Shown here piece after piece: positions 50,499 through 59,364 of a DNA stretch of 64,000 nucleotides. Source of the DNA: Desulfotomaculum copahuensis (GTDB taxonomy: Bacteria > Bacillota > Desulfotomaculia > Desulfotomaculales > Desulfovirgulaceae); the NCBI RefSeq assembly GCF_001655685.1, contig NZ_LYVF01000069.1:87287-151286 (forward strand). The letters are read 5' to 3'. The notes beneath the pieces were generated by a model. It did not search any database, was not told the origin of the DNA, and worked only from the letters and a program-made list of their open reading frames with translations. Within the stretch, counting starts at the first letter, position 1; every line of letters begins with the position of its first letter. The translations under genes and the position numbers were made by a program.

Positions 50499-51572
50499 AT
50501 GATGGTTTTACCGGAAAAGATTGAATGCTGGCAAATGGTCGAGCCGGGCCGGCTGGCCCGGGCCAGACTGGATGTGCCGGAGCTCAAGCCGGGGGAAGTG
50601 CTGGTGGAAATAACGGCCTGCGGTGTATGTCATACCGATATAGGATATTTCTATGATGGTGTGCCTACGGTGACCAAACCGCCGCTCACCCTGGGGCATG
50701 AAATCAGCGGCCGGGTGGTGGCCGGCGAGGAAAGCCTGTTGGGCAAGGAAGTAATCGTCCCCGCTGTCATGCCCTGCAACAACTGTCCGATCTGCGCCAT
50801 GGGGCGCGGCAACCGCTGCCTGGCGCAGAAAATGCCGGGCAACAGCCTGGGTGTGTATGGCGGTTTTGCCAGCCATATTCCCGTTCCTGCCGCCGATCTC
50901 TGCGTGGTGCCGGAGCGGAAGGGAATTCCGCTTGAGTATCTGGCCGTGGTGGCCGATGCCATTTCCACTCCCTACCAGGCGGCCAAACGGGCTGATCTCA
51001 AAGCGGGTGACCGGGTGGTGATCATCGGGGCCGGCGGAGGTGTGGGTTCATACATGACCCAGGTGACCGCCGCGCTTGACGCCGGGGTGGTGATCGCCAT
51101 CGATCAAGTGGCGGAAAAACTGGAGCGCGCCCGGCAGTACGGGGCCACCCACACCATCAACAGCCGGGATAAGAGTATCAAGGAGATCCGGGATGAATTC
51201 CGCTCCTATTGTAAAGACAACGGCCTGCCTGCCAATTACGGCTGGAAAATATTCGAATGCTCCGGCAGCCGGGGCGGACAGGAGATTGGTCTGGAACTGC
51301 TCTCCTTTGTTAGTAAAATGATTGTCATCGGTTACGGTATGCATAAAATAGAATATATGTTTTCCAGACTGATGGCTTTTGACGCCGAACTCATCGGTAC
51401 CTGGGGCTGTTTGCCCGGTTACTACCCGGAGGTGCTGAAACTGGTGCTGGAGGGGCGGATTAAGATTGAACCGTTCGTGGAAGTGCGGCCGATGAGCACA
51501 ATTACCGGGGCGTTTAAAGAAGCGCATAGCGGTCGATTGATGAAAAGAATCATATTAACTCCGGATTTTTAA
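50499..51572 (+). CDS. had: 6-hydroxycyclohex-1-ene-1-carbonyl-CoA dehydrogenase
   Basis: 357-residue zinc-dependent medium-chain dehydrogenase (Had/BzdX/BamQ). ACGVCHTDIGY (C41 as catalytic zinc ligand) and GHEISG; four structural-zinc cysteines in CNNCPICAMGRGNRC; NAD loop IIGAGGGVGSY; HSGRLMKRIIL at the end. It oxidises the hydroxyl product of Dch to the 6-oxo compound that Oah opens. Completes the dch-had-oah trio downstream of the reductase. Start is ATG 50499 or the adjacent ATG 50502, after GGGGGGGG. Confidence 0.93.
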   Translation: MMVLPEKIECWQMVEPGRLARARLDVPELKPGEVLVEITACGVCHTDIGYFYDGVPTVTKPPLTLGHEISGRVVAGEESLLGKEVIVPAVMPCNNCPICAMGRGNRCLAQKMPGNSLGVYGGFASHIPVPAADLCVVPERKGIPLEYLAVVADAISTPYQAAKRADLKAGDRVVIIGAGGGVGSYMTQVTAALDAGVVIAIDQVAEKLERARQYGATHTINSRDKSIKEIRDEFRSYCKDNGLPANYGWKIFECSGSRGGQEIGLELLSFVSKMIVIGYGMHKIEYMFSRLMAFDAELIGTWGCLPGYYPEVLKLVLEGRIKIEPFVEVRPMSTITGAFKEAHSGRLMKRIILTPDF

Positions 51573-51772
51573 ATACTTTGTGTTTAAAGCCGGAATGGCG
51601 GTTGCAACAAAAAGGGATGGAGCCCTTACGGAGTGTCCTGCCAATGCCGGGAATGGTACAAGGCCGCGAAAAAGTTTCTTTTTGGCACCGCATAGATAAT
51701 AAGTTACCGCGGGGAACGGCGGCGGGGCGGGCCCGGCCGGGATATCGCACCGCATTGCATGGAGGGTTGAGA

Positions 51773-53536
51773 ATGACCGGGAAGAATAGCGGCGGGTTGA
51801 TTGACCTGCCACTGGGCAAGGAGGCGGCGGATGTTTTCATCCACAACGCTCGGGTGCTGTGCGTTTATACTGGCCGGGTGTTAAGCGGTTACAATGTGGT
51901 CATCAAGGGAAAACACATCGGCTATGTGGGGCCATCAACCGCCATGACCGGTCCGGATACGCAGATTATTGACGGGCAGGATCAGATCCTGGTGCCGGGT
52001 TACATCGACGCCCACGCCCACGGCGATTATATCACCAGCCCGCCGGCGCTGGCCCGGGCGGTGGTGCCGCGGGGCACCACCGGCCTGCTTAGCGACACGC
52101 ATGATTTATGCGGCGCCCTGGGCGCCCGGGGAATGGAACTGATGCTGGAACTGACGGAGGGCCTGCCCCTGAAGTTCTACCTGTGCCTGCCGGTGACCAA
52201 CCCGGCACTGCCGGAAATAGAGGGCGGGGACATCCTTTCCGCCGGCGAGTTTCAATATTATCTTAATCATCCGCGGGTGGTGTCGGCCAGTGAACTGGTG
52301 GGCTGGAAGCGGGTGATTGACGGCGACCCGGTGGTATTAATCAAACTGGCCGCGATCCGGGCGGCGGGCAAACGGGTGGAAGGACATGCCGCTGGCTGCT
52401 CCCTGGAAAAACTGTCCGCCCTGATCAATGCCGGCGTCACCTCCTGCCACGAGAGCATCAGCCCACGGGACGTGGAACAAAGACTGACGGCCGGCCTTTA
52501 CACCATGGTCAGGCACGGCTCCATCCGGCAGGAACTGCCGGCGCTGGCCGGACTGCTGGCGGAGGATTGGGCGGAGCGGGGGCGTCTATTGCTCACCCCG
52601 GACTGGATGAGCCCGGGGGACATCATGGAAAACGGTTACATGGACTTTATCATCAAAGAAGCCATCGGGCGGGGCGTGCCGCCCGTGCGGGCGATCCGCA
52701 TGGCCGCGATCAATCCGGCCACCTATCTCGGCCTGGACAATCTGGTGGGCGGCATCGCCCCGGGGCGCCTGGCGGACATAAACTTCCTGGAGTCACTGGA
52801 AAATCCGGTGCCGGTGCGGGTAATGGTGGAAGGGAAAATGGCGGCGGAGAACGGCAAACTGCTGACAGACATCCCCGGCCGCTGTCCTGCTTTTACCACC
52901 GCGGACTGGCGCCCCGGCCGGGTGCCCGCTTTCCGCCCCCGGGCGGAGCACTTCCGGGTGCCGGCGCCGGAACCGGGGGCGGCACGGCAAACCGTGCCGG
53001 CGATGCGTTTTGCCGGCGGCACCCTGACCCGGCTGGAAGAGGTGACGCTGCCGGTGCAGGACGGGCTGCTGGTGCCGGAAGGGGATGTGTTGAAAATCAG
53101 CATGCTGCACCTGGACGGGCGGAAGTTCGTCACCGCATTTTTGACCGGATTCGGTGCACGTATAGGCGGTCTGGCCCTGAGTGTCGCGCACGATCACCAC
53201 ATGCCCATGGTCCTGGGCTGCCGGGATGAAGACATGGCCGTTGCGGTGAACAGGATGCTGGAACTGGGCGGCGGCCTGGTGGCGGTACAGGACGGCCGGG
53301 TGACGGCCGAATGCGCCCTGCCCGTGGGCGGCATCATGTCCCCCCGGGAGGTGCCGGAGCTGGCCGGGGAACTCGCGGCCGTGGAGGATTACCTGCGGGC
53401 GGCGGGCTGCCGTTCCGACCGCCCCTTTGTTACGCTGGCCTTTCTATCTTTTGTAGGCATTCCTTACGCCCGGATCACCCCCCGCGGACTTTACGACGTC
53501 CGGCAGGGAAAGATAGTTTTTCCGGCGCGGGATTAG
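51773..53536 (+). CDS. Adenine deaminase family amidohydrolase, divergent
   Basis: 587-residue protein with the overall layout of adenine deaminase: N-terminal beta domain (ADVFIHNARVLCVYTGRVLSGYNVVIKGKHIGYVG), amidohydrolase barrel with PGYIDAHAHGDY, VEGHAAGCS, CHESISPRD, then the typical C-terminal Ade domain (LTRLEEVTLPVQDGL, GGLALSVAHDHHMPMVLG). In adenine deaminases the metal motif reads H-x-H-IES; here it is HAHGDY, so the acidic residue after the histidines differs and adenine may not be the substrate. ATG 51773 follows GGAGGG. It sits between the ring-opening genes and the glutaryl-CoA dehydrogenase, out of place for purine salvage. Confidence 0.8.
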   Translation: MTGKNSGGLIDLPLGKEAADVFIHNARVLCVYTGRVLSGYNVVIKGKHIGYVGPSTAMTGPDTQIIDGQDQILVPGYIDAHAHGDYITSPPALARAVVPRGTTGLLSDTHDLCGALGARGMELMLELTEGLPLKFYLCLPVTNPALPEIEGGDILSAGEFQYYLNHPRVVSASELVGWKRVIDGDPVVLIKLAAIRAAGKRVEGHAAGCSLEKLSALINAGVTSCHESISPRDVEQRLTAGLYTMVRHGSIRQELPALAGLLAEDWAERGRLLLTPDWMSPGDIMENGYMDFIIKEAIGRGVPPVRAIRMAAINPATYLGLDNLVGGIAPGRLADINFLESLENPVPVRVMVEGKMAAENGKLLTDIPGRCPAFTTADWRPGRVPAFRPRAEHFRVPAPEPGAARQTVPAMRFAGGTLTRLEEVTLPVQDGLLVPEGDVLKISMLHLDGRKFVTAFLTGFGARIGGLALSVAHDHHMPMVLGCRDEDMAVAVNRMLELGGGLVAVQDGRVTAECALPVGGIMSPREVPELAGELAAVEDYLRAAGCRSDRPFVTLAFLSFVGIPYARITPRGLYDVRQGKIVFPARD

Positions 53537-53738
53537 CGTGCCGGCAACCGAACATCCCGGCCTTTCCGGGTTGCAGGTATGGGGATGCTTCTCTAGCCTG
53601 CTTCTTGTTCCCTGTTGACGCGGCGGGAATACACCACTCACCGTGACTTCGCCGGCCCTTGAGCTTTACTGTAATAACGGCAACCGTATCCCGGCTTCTT
53701 TCCGGGTGATCGGCCGAATTGCGTAAGGAGGATGAAAA

Positions 53739-54896
53739 ATGGACTTCGCTCTGACTGAAGAGTTGCAGGATATCAAAAAAGTGGCCCGCGACTTTGCCGT
53801 CAAAGAGATCCAGCCTACAGTGGATGCAGACGACAAAGCACACCGGTTCCGCCGGGATTTGGTCAAAAAAATGGGCGAACTGGGTTTTTTCGGCTGCGTG
53901 ATTCCGGAAGAGTACGGCGGGAATGAAATGGGTTTCCTGGCGATCACTCTCATTGCCGAAGAAATTGCCCGGGTGCATTCGTCCATGCGTCTGCCCTTCA
54001 ACATGCAGGCGCTGGGACCGGCGCTGACCATCCTCAAACATGGCAGTGAGGAATTAAAACAAAAGTACATCCCCGGACTGGTGGAGGCGGATTTGATGGG
54101 CTGTTTCGCCATCACCGAACCCGACGCCGGATCGGACGTGGCCGCCATGAAGACCAGGGCGCTCCCGGACGGGGATCACTATGTGCTCAACGGCAGCAAG
54201 ATGTGGATCTCGAACGCCCCGGTGGCCGACGTGGCCCTGGTCTACGCCTACACCGACCCTTCCCGGCGGGTCAAGGGCATGTCCGCTTTCATAGTTGATA
54301 TGCGCTCACCGGGCATTACCGTGGAAGCGATCACTGATAAGCTGGGCACCTGGGGGGCGCCGGTGGGTTCAATCACTTTCGAAAACTGTCTGGTGCCCAA
54401 GGGCAACCTGCTGGGCAGGGAAGGGGATGGATTCAAGATCTGCATGCAGCAGCTGGACAGCACCCGCCTGGGGTGCGCCGCCGGGGCGCTGGGGGTGGCA
54501 CAGGCCTGCATTGACGCGGTAATCCAGTATGCCAACGAGCGGGAGCAGTTCGGCCAACCGATCGGCAAGTTTCAGATGATCCAGGACATGGTGGCGCAAA
54601 TGGTGGTGGAAACCGAGGCGGCCCGCCTGCTGGTCTACCGGGCGGCATATTTGAAGGACAAAGGGGTGTCCAATACCCTGGAAACTTCCATGGGCAAGTA
54701 TGCAGCCGCGGAAGCGGCCAACAAGTGCGCCGATTATGCGATGAAAATTTACGGCTCCTACGGTTATTCCGAGGAATACCCCGTGGCCAGGTACTACCGG
54801 GACGCCAAGTCCTACCAGATCGTTGAGGGAACCAGCAACATTCAGAAAACGATCATAGCCGCCGACGCCCTGGGTTACCGGAAGGCCAACCGTTAA
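53739..54896 (+). CDS. Acyl-CoA dehydrogenase, probable glutaryl-CoA dehydrogenase
   Basis: 385-residue FAD enzyme. CFAITEPDAGSDVAAM and MWISNAPVAD are the FAD/substrate loops, catalytic Glu lies in QIVEGTSNIQK near residue 365, and REQFGQPIGKFQMIQDMVAQMV is the family helix. An arginine in HSSMRLPFNMQ sits where glutaryl-CoA dehydrogenases carry the arginine that binds the terminal carboxylate. A biotin-dependent decarboxylase operon follows, so a non-decarboxylating enzyme making glutaconyl-CoA is the best inference. ATG 53739 follows AAGGAGG. No ETF genes are in view. Confidence 0.82.
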   Translation: MDFALTEELQDIKKVARDFAVKEIQPTVDADDKAHRFRRDLVKKMGELGFFGCVIPEEYGGNEMGFLAITLIAEEIARVHSSMRLPFNMQALGPALTILKHGSEELKQKYIPGLVEADLMGCFAITEPDAGSDVAAMKTRALPDGDHYVLNGSKMWISNAPVADVALVYAYTDPSRRVKGMSAFIVDMRSPGITVEAITDKLGTWGAPVGSITFENCLVPKGNLLGREGDGFKICMQQLDSTRLGCAAGALGVAQACIDAVIQYANEREQFGQPIGKFQMIQDMVAQMVVETEAARLLVYRAAYLKDKGVSNTLETSMGKYAAAEAANKCADYAMKIYGSYGYSEEYPVARYYRDAKSYQIVEGTSNIQKTIIAADALGYRKANR

Positions 54897-55091
54897 CTTG
54901 GAAAATGCCATGTGGGCCGTTACGTCGGTGACGGGCGGGCGGTATCAGGCCTTCCTTACCGCGCCGCCGGCCGGTATGGAGAAGGCTGCAGCGCACATGG
55001 CGCTGTACCGGGGCAGGCGGGAAGCGGAATGCCGGCCCATGAACAGCTTTTTCAATAACTAGTTGAAATAATACGAATGGAGGTGTTGCCG

Positions 55092-56630
55092 GTGGAACTT
55101 TATGCGGAACTGACCCGCCGCCGGGAGCAAATCAAGCAGATGGGCGGCGCCAAAGCGGTGGCCAAACAGCATCAAAGCGGCAAATGGACGGCCCGGGAAA
55201 GGATGGAATATTTTTTCGACCCGGGGACCTTTAATGAAACCGGCATGTTTATCAAGCACCGGCAGGCCGGCTTCGGCATGGCCGGCAAGGAAATACCGGC
55301 CGAAGGGGTGATCGTGGGCTACGGCAAGGTAAACGGCCGGACGGTTATGGCGGCCGCCGAGGATTATACGTCCATGGCCGGCACCTTTGGCGAATACCAC
55401 GGCAAGAAGTTCGCCCGGGCGATTGACCTGGCGCGGGAAATGGGCATCCCCTTTGTGGGTATGAACGACTCCGGCGGCGCCAGGCTGCAGGAAGGGATCG
55501 ACACTCTGGAGGCCTACGCCTGGCTGTTCCGTTCACAGATCCGCGCCTCGGGCGTCATCCCCCAGCTTGCGCTTTTGATGGGCCCCTGCCTGGGCGGCCA
55601 GGCCTACCATCCGGTGATGCAGGATTTTGTCTTGCAGTGCCGGGAAGCGGGCTTTATGGGCATCGCCGGCCCGGCTTTCGTCAAGACGCAGCTGGGCATC
55701 GACATCGACCTGCAAACATTAAGCGGTGTGGAGGCGCATGCCGTAAAGTCCGGTTGCACGCACGTAGTGGTGGAGGACGACCGGGACTGCCTGGACCGGG
55801 CAAAGGAATTGCTGCAGTTCCTGCCCCAAAACAACCGGGAAAAGCCGCCCGTGACGAAGCCCGGCGAACCGTCAGGGGCGGTGCCGGAACTGGACGGCCT
55901 GGTACCGGAACACAGCCTGGAGCCCTACGACATGCATGAAATCATCCGCCGGCTGGTGGACAACGGTTATTTCTTTGAAATTATGGCCGGATTTGCGCCC
56001 AATATTATTACCGGCTTCGGGCGCTTCAACGGTCGCAGCACCGGTATTGTGGCCAGCCAGCCCGACTGGATGGGCGGCGTGATCAACTGCGACGCGGCGG
56101 ACAAGGCGGCCCGTTTCATCCGCTGCTGCGATTTGTTCAATATCCCGCTGGTGAGCATCCATGACACCCCGGGATACATGATCGGGCCGGAGGAGGATTG
56201 GAAGGGTATCTTGCGGCACGGTTCCAAGCTGTTGTTCGCCTATATTGAAGCCACCGTGCCCAAGATCAGTGTGATTGTGCGCAAATCCTTCGCCGGCGCC
56301 TATCTGGGCATGTGCTGCAAAGACACGGGCGCGGATCTGGTCTTTGCCTGGCCGGAAGCCACGGTGACCATTGTCGGGGCGGAAACGGCGGCCAGCATCA
56401 TTTTCGCCAAAGAAATCAAAAGCGCCGCTGACCCGGAAGCGGTCCGGGCGCAGCGCATCCGGGAATACCGTAACCTTTACGAAAACCCGTATAACGCCGC
56501 CGAACGGGGTTACATCGACGACGTGATCATGCCCTCGGAAACCAGGCAGAGGATCTGTGCGGCTTTGGACCTGCTGGAGAACAAACAGGTGACCGGGCCG
56601 TGGAAGAAGTATTCCAATATCACCCTTTAA
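55092..56630 (+). CDS. Carboxyltransferase subunit of Na+-pumping acyl-CoA decarboxylase (probable glutaconyl-CoA)
   Basis: 512-residue acyl-CoA carboxyltransferase. GVIVGYGKVNGRTVMAAAEDYT, NDSGGARLQEGIDTL and GPCLGGQAYHPVMQD form the first half; GFGRFNGRSTGIVASQPDW, HDTPGYMIGPEEDW and RKSFAGAYLGM the second. It transfers CO2 from the acyl-CoA to biotin. A GTG at 55092 is chosen because GGAGGTG lies seven bases upstream and the preceding ATG (55077) overlaps that site. Length is nearer methylmalonyl-CoA decarboxylase alpha than Acidaminococcus GcdA (587), so methylmalonyl-CoA remains an alternative; glutaryl-CoA dehydrogenase upstream favours glutaconyl-CoA. Confidence 0.85.
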   Translation: MELYAELTRRREQIKQMGGAKAVAKQHQSGKWTARERMEYFFDPGTFNETGMFIKHRQAGFGMAGKEIPAEGVIVGYGKVNGRTVMAAAEDYTSMAGTFGEYHGKKFARAIDLAREMGIPFVGMNDSGGARLQEGIDTLEAYAWLFRSQIRASGVIPQLALLMGPCLGGQAYHPVMQDFVLQCREAGFMGIAGPAFVKTQLGIDIDLQTLSGVEAHAVKSGCTHVVVEDDRDCLDRAKELLQFLPQNNREKPPVTKPGEPSGAVPELDGLVPEHSLEPYDMHEIIRRLVDNGYFFEIMAGFAPNIITGFGRFNGRSTGIVASQPDWMGGVINCDAADKAARFIRCCDLFNIPLVSIHDTPGYMIGPEEDWKGILRHGSKLLFAYIEATVPKISVIVRKSFAGAYLGMCCKDTGADLVFAWPEATVTIVGAETAASIIFAKEIKSAADPEAVRAQRIREYRNLYENPYNAAERGYIDDVIMPSETRQRICAALDLLENKQVTGPWKKYSNITL

Positions 56631-56648
56631 CAATAGGAGGTGTGACTG

Positions 56649-56879
56649 ATGAGTGAGAACAACAGAAAAACAATTGCTTCGCCTGTGCCGGGGAAAGTGG
56701 CGGAAGTGAAGACAAAGCCCGGTGACCAGGTAAAACGGGGCGATCTGCTGCTGATCGTGGAGGCGATGAAAATGTACAACCGGGTGTTGACGCCCTATGA
56801 CGGCGTGGTAAGGGAAGTTGCCGTTTCGGCCGGTCAAAAGGTGAATACCAGCGATCCCCTGGTGGTCATTGAAGTGTAA
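56649..56879 (+). CDS. Biotin carboxyl carrier subunit of the decarboxylase
   Basis: 76-residue single biotinyl domain with the biotin-accepting lysine in VEAMKM (K41) between two half-motifs, PVPGKVAEVKTKPGDQVKRGD and VLTPYDGVVREVAVSAGQKV. It shuttles carboxyl groups between the carboxyltransferase and the membrane beta subunit. It lacks the Pro/Ala-rich linker of many decarboxylase gamma subunits. ATG 56649, with GGAGG upstream, 18 bases after the carboxyltransferase stop. Confidence 0.93.
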   Translation: MSENNRKTIASPVPGKVAEVKTKPGDQVKRGDLLLIVEAMKMYNRVLTPYDGVVREVAVSAGQKVNTSDPLVVIEV

Positions 56880-56924
56880 CGGCCGCCGGTTCCGGATCAC
56901 CGCCCCGGTTTTGGAGGTGGAGCG

Positions 56925-58049
56925 ATGGAGTTTCTGCGTATTTTGCGGGTGATGGCGGATGCCACGGGTATTTATAACTTTTCCGCCGGCAACCTGGTTA
57001 TGATCTGCTTCGGCATTCTGTTCATCTATTTCGGGATCAAGAAGCGCTACGAGCCCTTCCTGCTCGTCCCCCTGGGCATCGGAGCGATTCTGGTGAACAT
57101 ACCCGGCACCGGTCTGATGGACGTGGGTGGCCTGCTGCATTTCAACTATCTGGGCGTAGAAAAGGTGATCTATCCGCCGCTGATTTTTTTGGGGGTGGGG
57201 GCGATGACCGATTTCGGGCCGCTGATCGCCAATCCCAGTACGATTATTCTCGGCGCGGCGGCGCATATCGGCATTTTTATCGCCCTGGTGGGAGCGAAAC
57301 TGCTTGGATTCACGATTAAGGAAGCGGGCGCCATCGGCATTATCGGCGGCGCGGACGGCCCGATGGCCATTTATGTGTCCACCAAGCTGGCTCCCCACCT
57401 GCTGGGGCAGGTGGCCGTATCCGCTTATTCCTACATGGCCCTGCTGCCGTTGATTCAGCCGCCGATCATGAGGCTGCTGGTGCCCCGGCGGGAGCGGGAA
57501 CTGGCCATGGAGCAGCTGCGGCCGGTGTCCAGACGGGAAAAGATTGTTTTCCCGATCATGATGATTATATTGGTCAATTCCCTGCTGCCGCCCATTGCGC
57601 CGCTCATTTCCTGCCTGATGCTGGGCAACCTGATCCGGGAATCTGGTGTCATTGAAAGGATAGCGGATACGCTGGGGGGCGTCTTCCTGGATATCGTCAC
57701 TGTCTTCATTGCAGTGGCCATCGGTTCGACCATGAGCGCGCAAAATTTTGTCAACTTAAAGACCCTGGAAATCGTTGTGCTCGGATTGATTGCTTTTTGC
57801 ACCGGCACGGCGGGAGGATTGCTGGCGGCCAGAATCATGTGCAAATTGTCCGGGGGAAAAATTAATCCGTTAATCGGTTCGGCGGGGATTGCCGCCGTGC
57901 CCATGGCGGCCCGGGTATCCCATACGGTGGGAATCGAAGACAATCCCTATAATTTTTTAATCATGTACGCCATGGGGCCGAACCTGGCGGGCGTTCTGGG
58001 CACCGCTGTGGCCGGCGGCATCATGTTGACCTTACTGGGGGTGCATTGA
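56925..58049 (+). CDS. Na+-translocating decarboxylase beta subunit
   Basis: 374-residue integral membrane protein of the OadB/GcdB/MmdB family, about ten helices. Conserved segments: GIGAILVNIPGTGLMD, GVGAMTDFGPLIANP with the sodium-pathway aspartate, GIIGGADGPMAIYVS, and SAGIAAVPMAARVSHTVG near the end with residues of the second sodium site. It decarboxylates carboxybiotin and exports Na+, so the ring-degradation route conserves energy. ATG 56925 follows GGAGGTGG. Confidence 0.93.
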   Translation: MEFLRILRVMADATGIYNFSAGNLVMICFGILFIYFGIKKRYEPFLLVPLGIGAILVNIPGTGLMDVGGLLHFNYLGVEKVIYPPLIFLGVGAMTDFGPLIANPSTIILGAAAHIGIFIALVGAKLLGFTIKEAGAIGIIGGADGPMAIYVSTKLAPHLLGQVAVSAYSYMALLPLIQPPIMRLLVPRRERELAMEQLRPVSRREKIVFPIMMIILVNSLLPPIAPLISCLMLGNLIRESGVIERIADTLGGVFLDIVTVFIAVAIGSTMSAQNFVNLKTLEIVVLGLIAFCTGTAGGLLAARIMCKLSGGKINPLIGSAGIAAVPMAARVSHTVGIEDNPYNFLIMYAMGPNLAGVLGTAVAGGIMLTLLGVH

Positions 58050-58050
58050 G

Positions 58051-58176
58051 ATGCAGGGGATCATTCCGGACACCCTGTCCGGCGCGCTGGTGCTGAGTGC
58101 CTTTGATTTTGTCGCCTGTTTTTTTGTGCTCTGGTTTTTCGGGTTGATCATCAACTTGTTAAAAAGGCTTGGATAA
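58051..58176 (+). CDS. Small membrane subunit of the decarboxylase (OadG/GcdD-like)
   Basis: 41 residues starting at ATG 58051, one base after the beta-subunit stop codon: SAFDFVACFFVLWFFGLIINLLKRLG is a single membrane helix with a basic end. Small delta/gamma subunits in this position stabilise sodium-pump decarboxylases, but they are usually 80 residues or longer. No ribosome binding site is separate from the preceding coding end (TTACTGGGGGTGC), so translation is probably coupled. Confidence 0.7.
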   Translation: MQGIIPDTLSGALVLSAFDFVACFFVLWFFGLIINLLKRLG

Positions 58177-58334
58177 TGCAATTACCCCGGTGGATGCTTT
58201 ACGACGCCATGGCGCCTCTATTAAAATGATGAAAGAGATCCGCTATTGCCGGCGGCCCGGATGCGGGCCGCCGGTCAAAAGCAACCGCTCTGCGCCGGAC
58301 AGGAAATTAATGATACTGCACACGGAGGTTTTCC

Positions 58335-59171
58335 ATGGAAAAAAACACAGCCCCGGAACTGATTTATGAAAAAAGGGGGCATATCGCCACCATTACTTTG
58401 AACCGTCCGGAAAAACTGAATGCCTTTTCGGTGAACATGATCCGGAACTGGGTGGAAGCGCTGAAAGAAGCGCAGGCGGACGACACAGTGCGTGTTATCG
58501 TCCTCACCGGTGCCGGCCGGGCGTTTTGTGCGGGCGGGGACATAAAGGCCATGGCCAGCGGCGCCGGTTTTTTCCCGGAAAGTGATTTCCCGCCGGCGGG
58601 CCGGAACAATGCCTGTCACAAGAAAAGAAGTCTCTGGGAGCTGATTCACCGGGTGCCCCTGACCCTGGAAGACATCGACAAGCCGGTTATTGCCGCTGTA
58701 AACGGAGATGCCATCGGCGCCGGCTGCGACATGGCCCTGATGTGTGATTTGCGCCTGGCCGCCGAAGAGGCACGCTTTTCGGAGGGATATGTAAAACTGG
58801 GCCTGGTGCCCGGCGACGGGGGGGCATATTTCCTGCCCCGGCTGGTCGGCCTGGCCAAGGCGCTGGAATTGCTCTGGACGGGGGAGATGATCAGTGCGCG
58901 GGAAGCGTACCGGATCGGCCTGGTCAACCGGGTGGCGCCGGGGGAAAAGCTGCTTGCGGAAACATACTGTTTGGCGGACCGGATTGCCGCCGGGCCGCCG
59001 CTGGCCGTGAGAATGATCAAGCGTGCCGTTTACCAGGGGTTGAAAACAGATTTGCGCACGTCACTGGATCTGATCTCTTCGCATATGGCCATCATCACGG
59101 AGACGGCGGATCATCAGGAAGGGGTCGAGGCCTTGCTTGAAGGCCGGAAGCCTGATTTCAAAGGGAAATGA
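58335..59171 (+). CDS. Crotonase-family protein with altered catalytic residues
   Basis: 278-residue crotonase-fold protein. FCAGGDIKAM and GDAIGAGCDMALMCD form the oxyanion region, but the first catalytic glutamate of hydratases (GCE) is an aspartate here, and the second (PEI-x-LG) is replaced in SEGYVKLGLVPGDGG. There is a 30-residue insertion ASGAGFFPESDFPPAGRN after the first loop. It may be an isomerase, hydrolase or a hydratase with another mechanism. ATG 58335 follows GGAGG. Last gene of the decarboxylase block. Confidence 0.82.
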   Translation: MEKNTAPELIYEKRGHIATITLNRPEKLNAFSVNMIRNWVEALKEAQADDTVRVIVLTGAGRAFCAGGDIKAMASGAGFFPESDFPPAGRNNACHKKRSLWELIHRVPLTLEDIDKPVIAAVNGDAIGAGCDMALMCDLRLAAEEARFSEGYVKLGLVPGDGGAYFLPRLVGLAKALELLWTGEMISAREAYRIGLVNRVAPGEKLLAETYCLADRIAAGPPLAVRMIKRAVYQGLKTDLRTSLDLISSHMAIITETADHQEGVEALLEGRKPDFKGK

Positions 59172-59364
59172 TTCCCGCCCGGCCGGTACCGATAACAGTA
59201 TGCAAACGAAGCGCCGCTTGAGTTGAAATGCTGTACGGAACGGCGCCGGGAACGGACCAAACGGGAACAGGTACCGTTTGACCCGCACTTCCCTGTATTT
59301 GCGGGTGCGGCGGCGGAAGAATGACAAGAGCCTGTTAATCTTCAGGATAGAAAGCCTGGTCAAC

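Noticed and set aside
54910..55062. A 50-residue open frame between the acyl-CoA dehydrogenase and carboxyltransferase genes
   Set aside because: No proper ribosome binding site, no recognisable pattern, and chance open frames of this size are common at this GC content.
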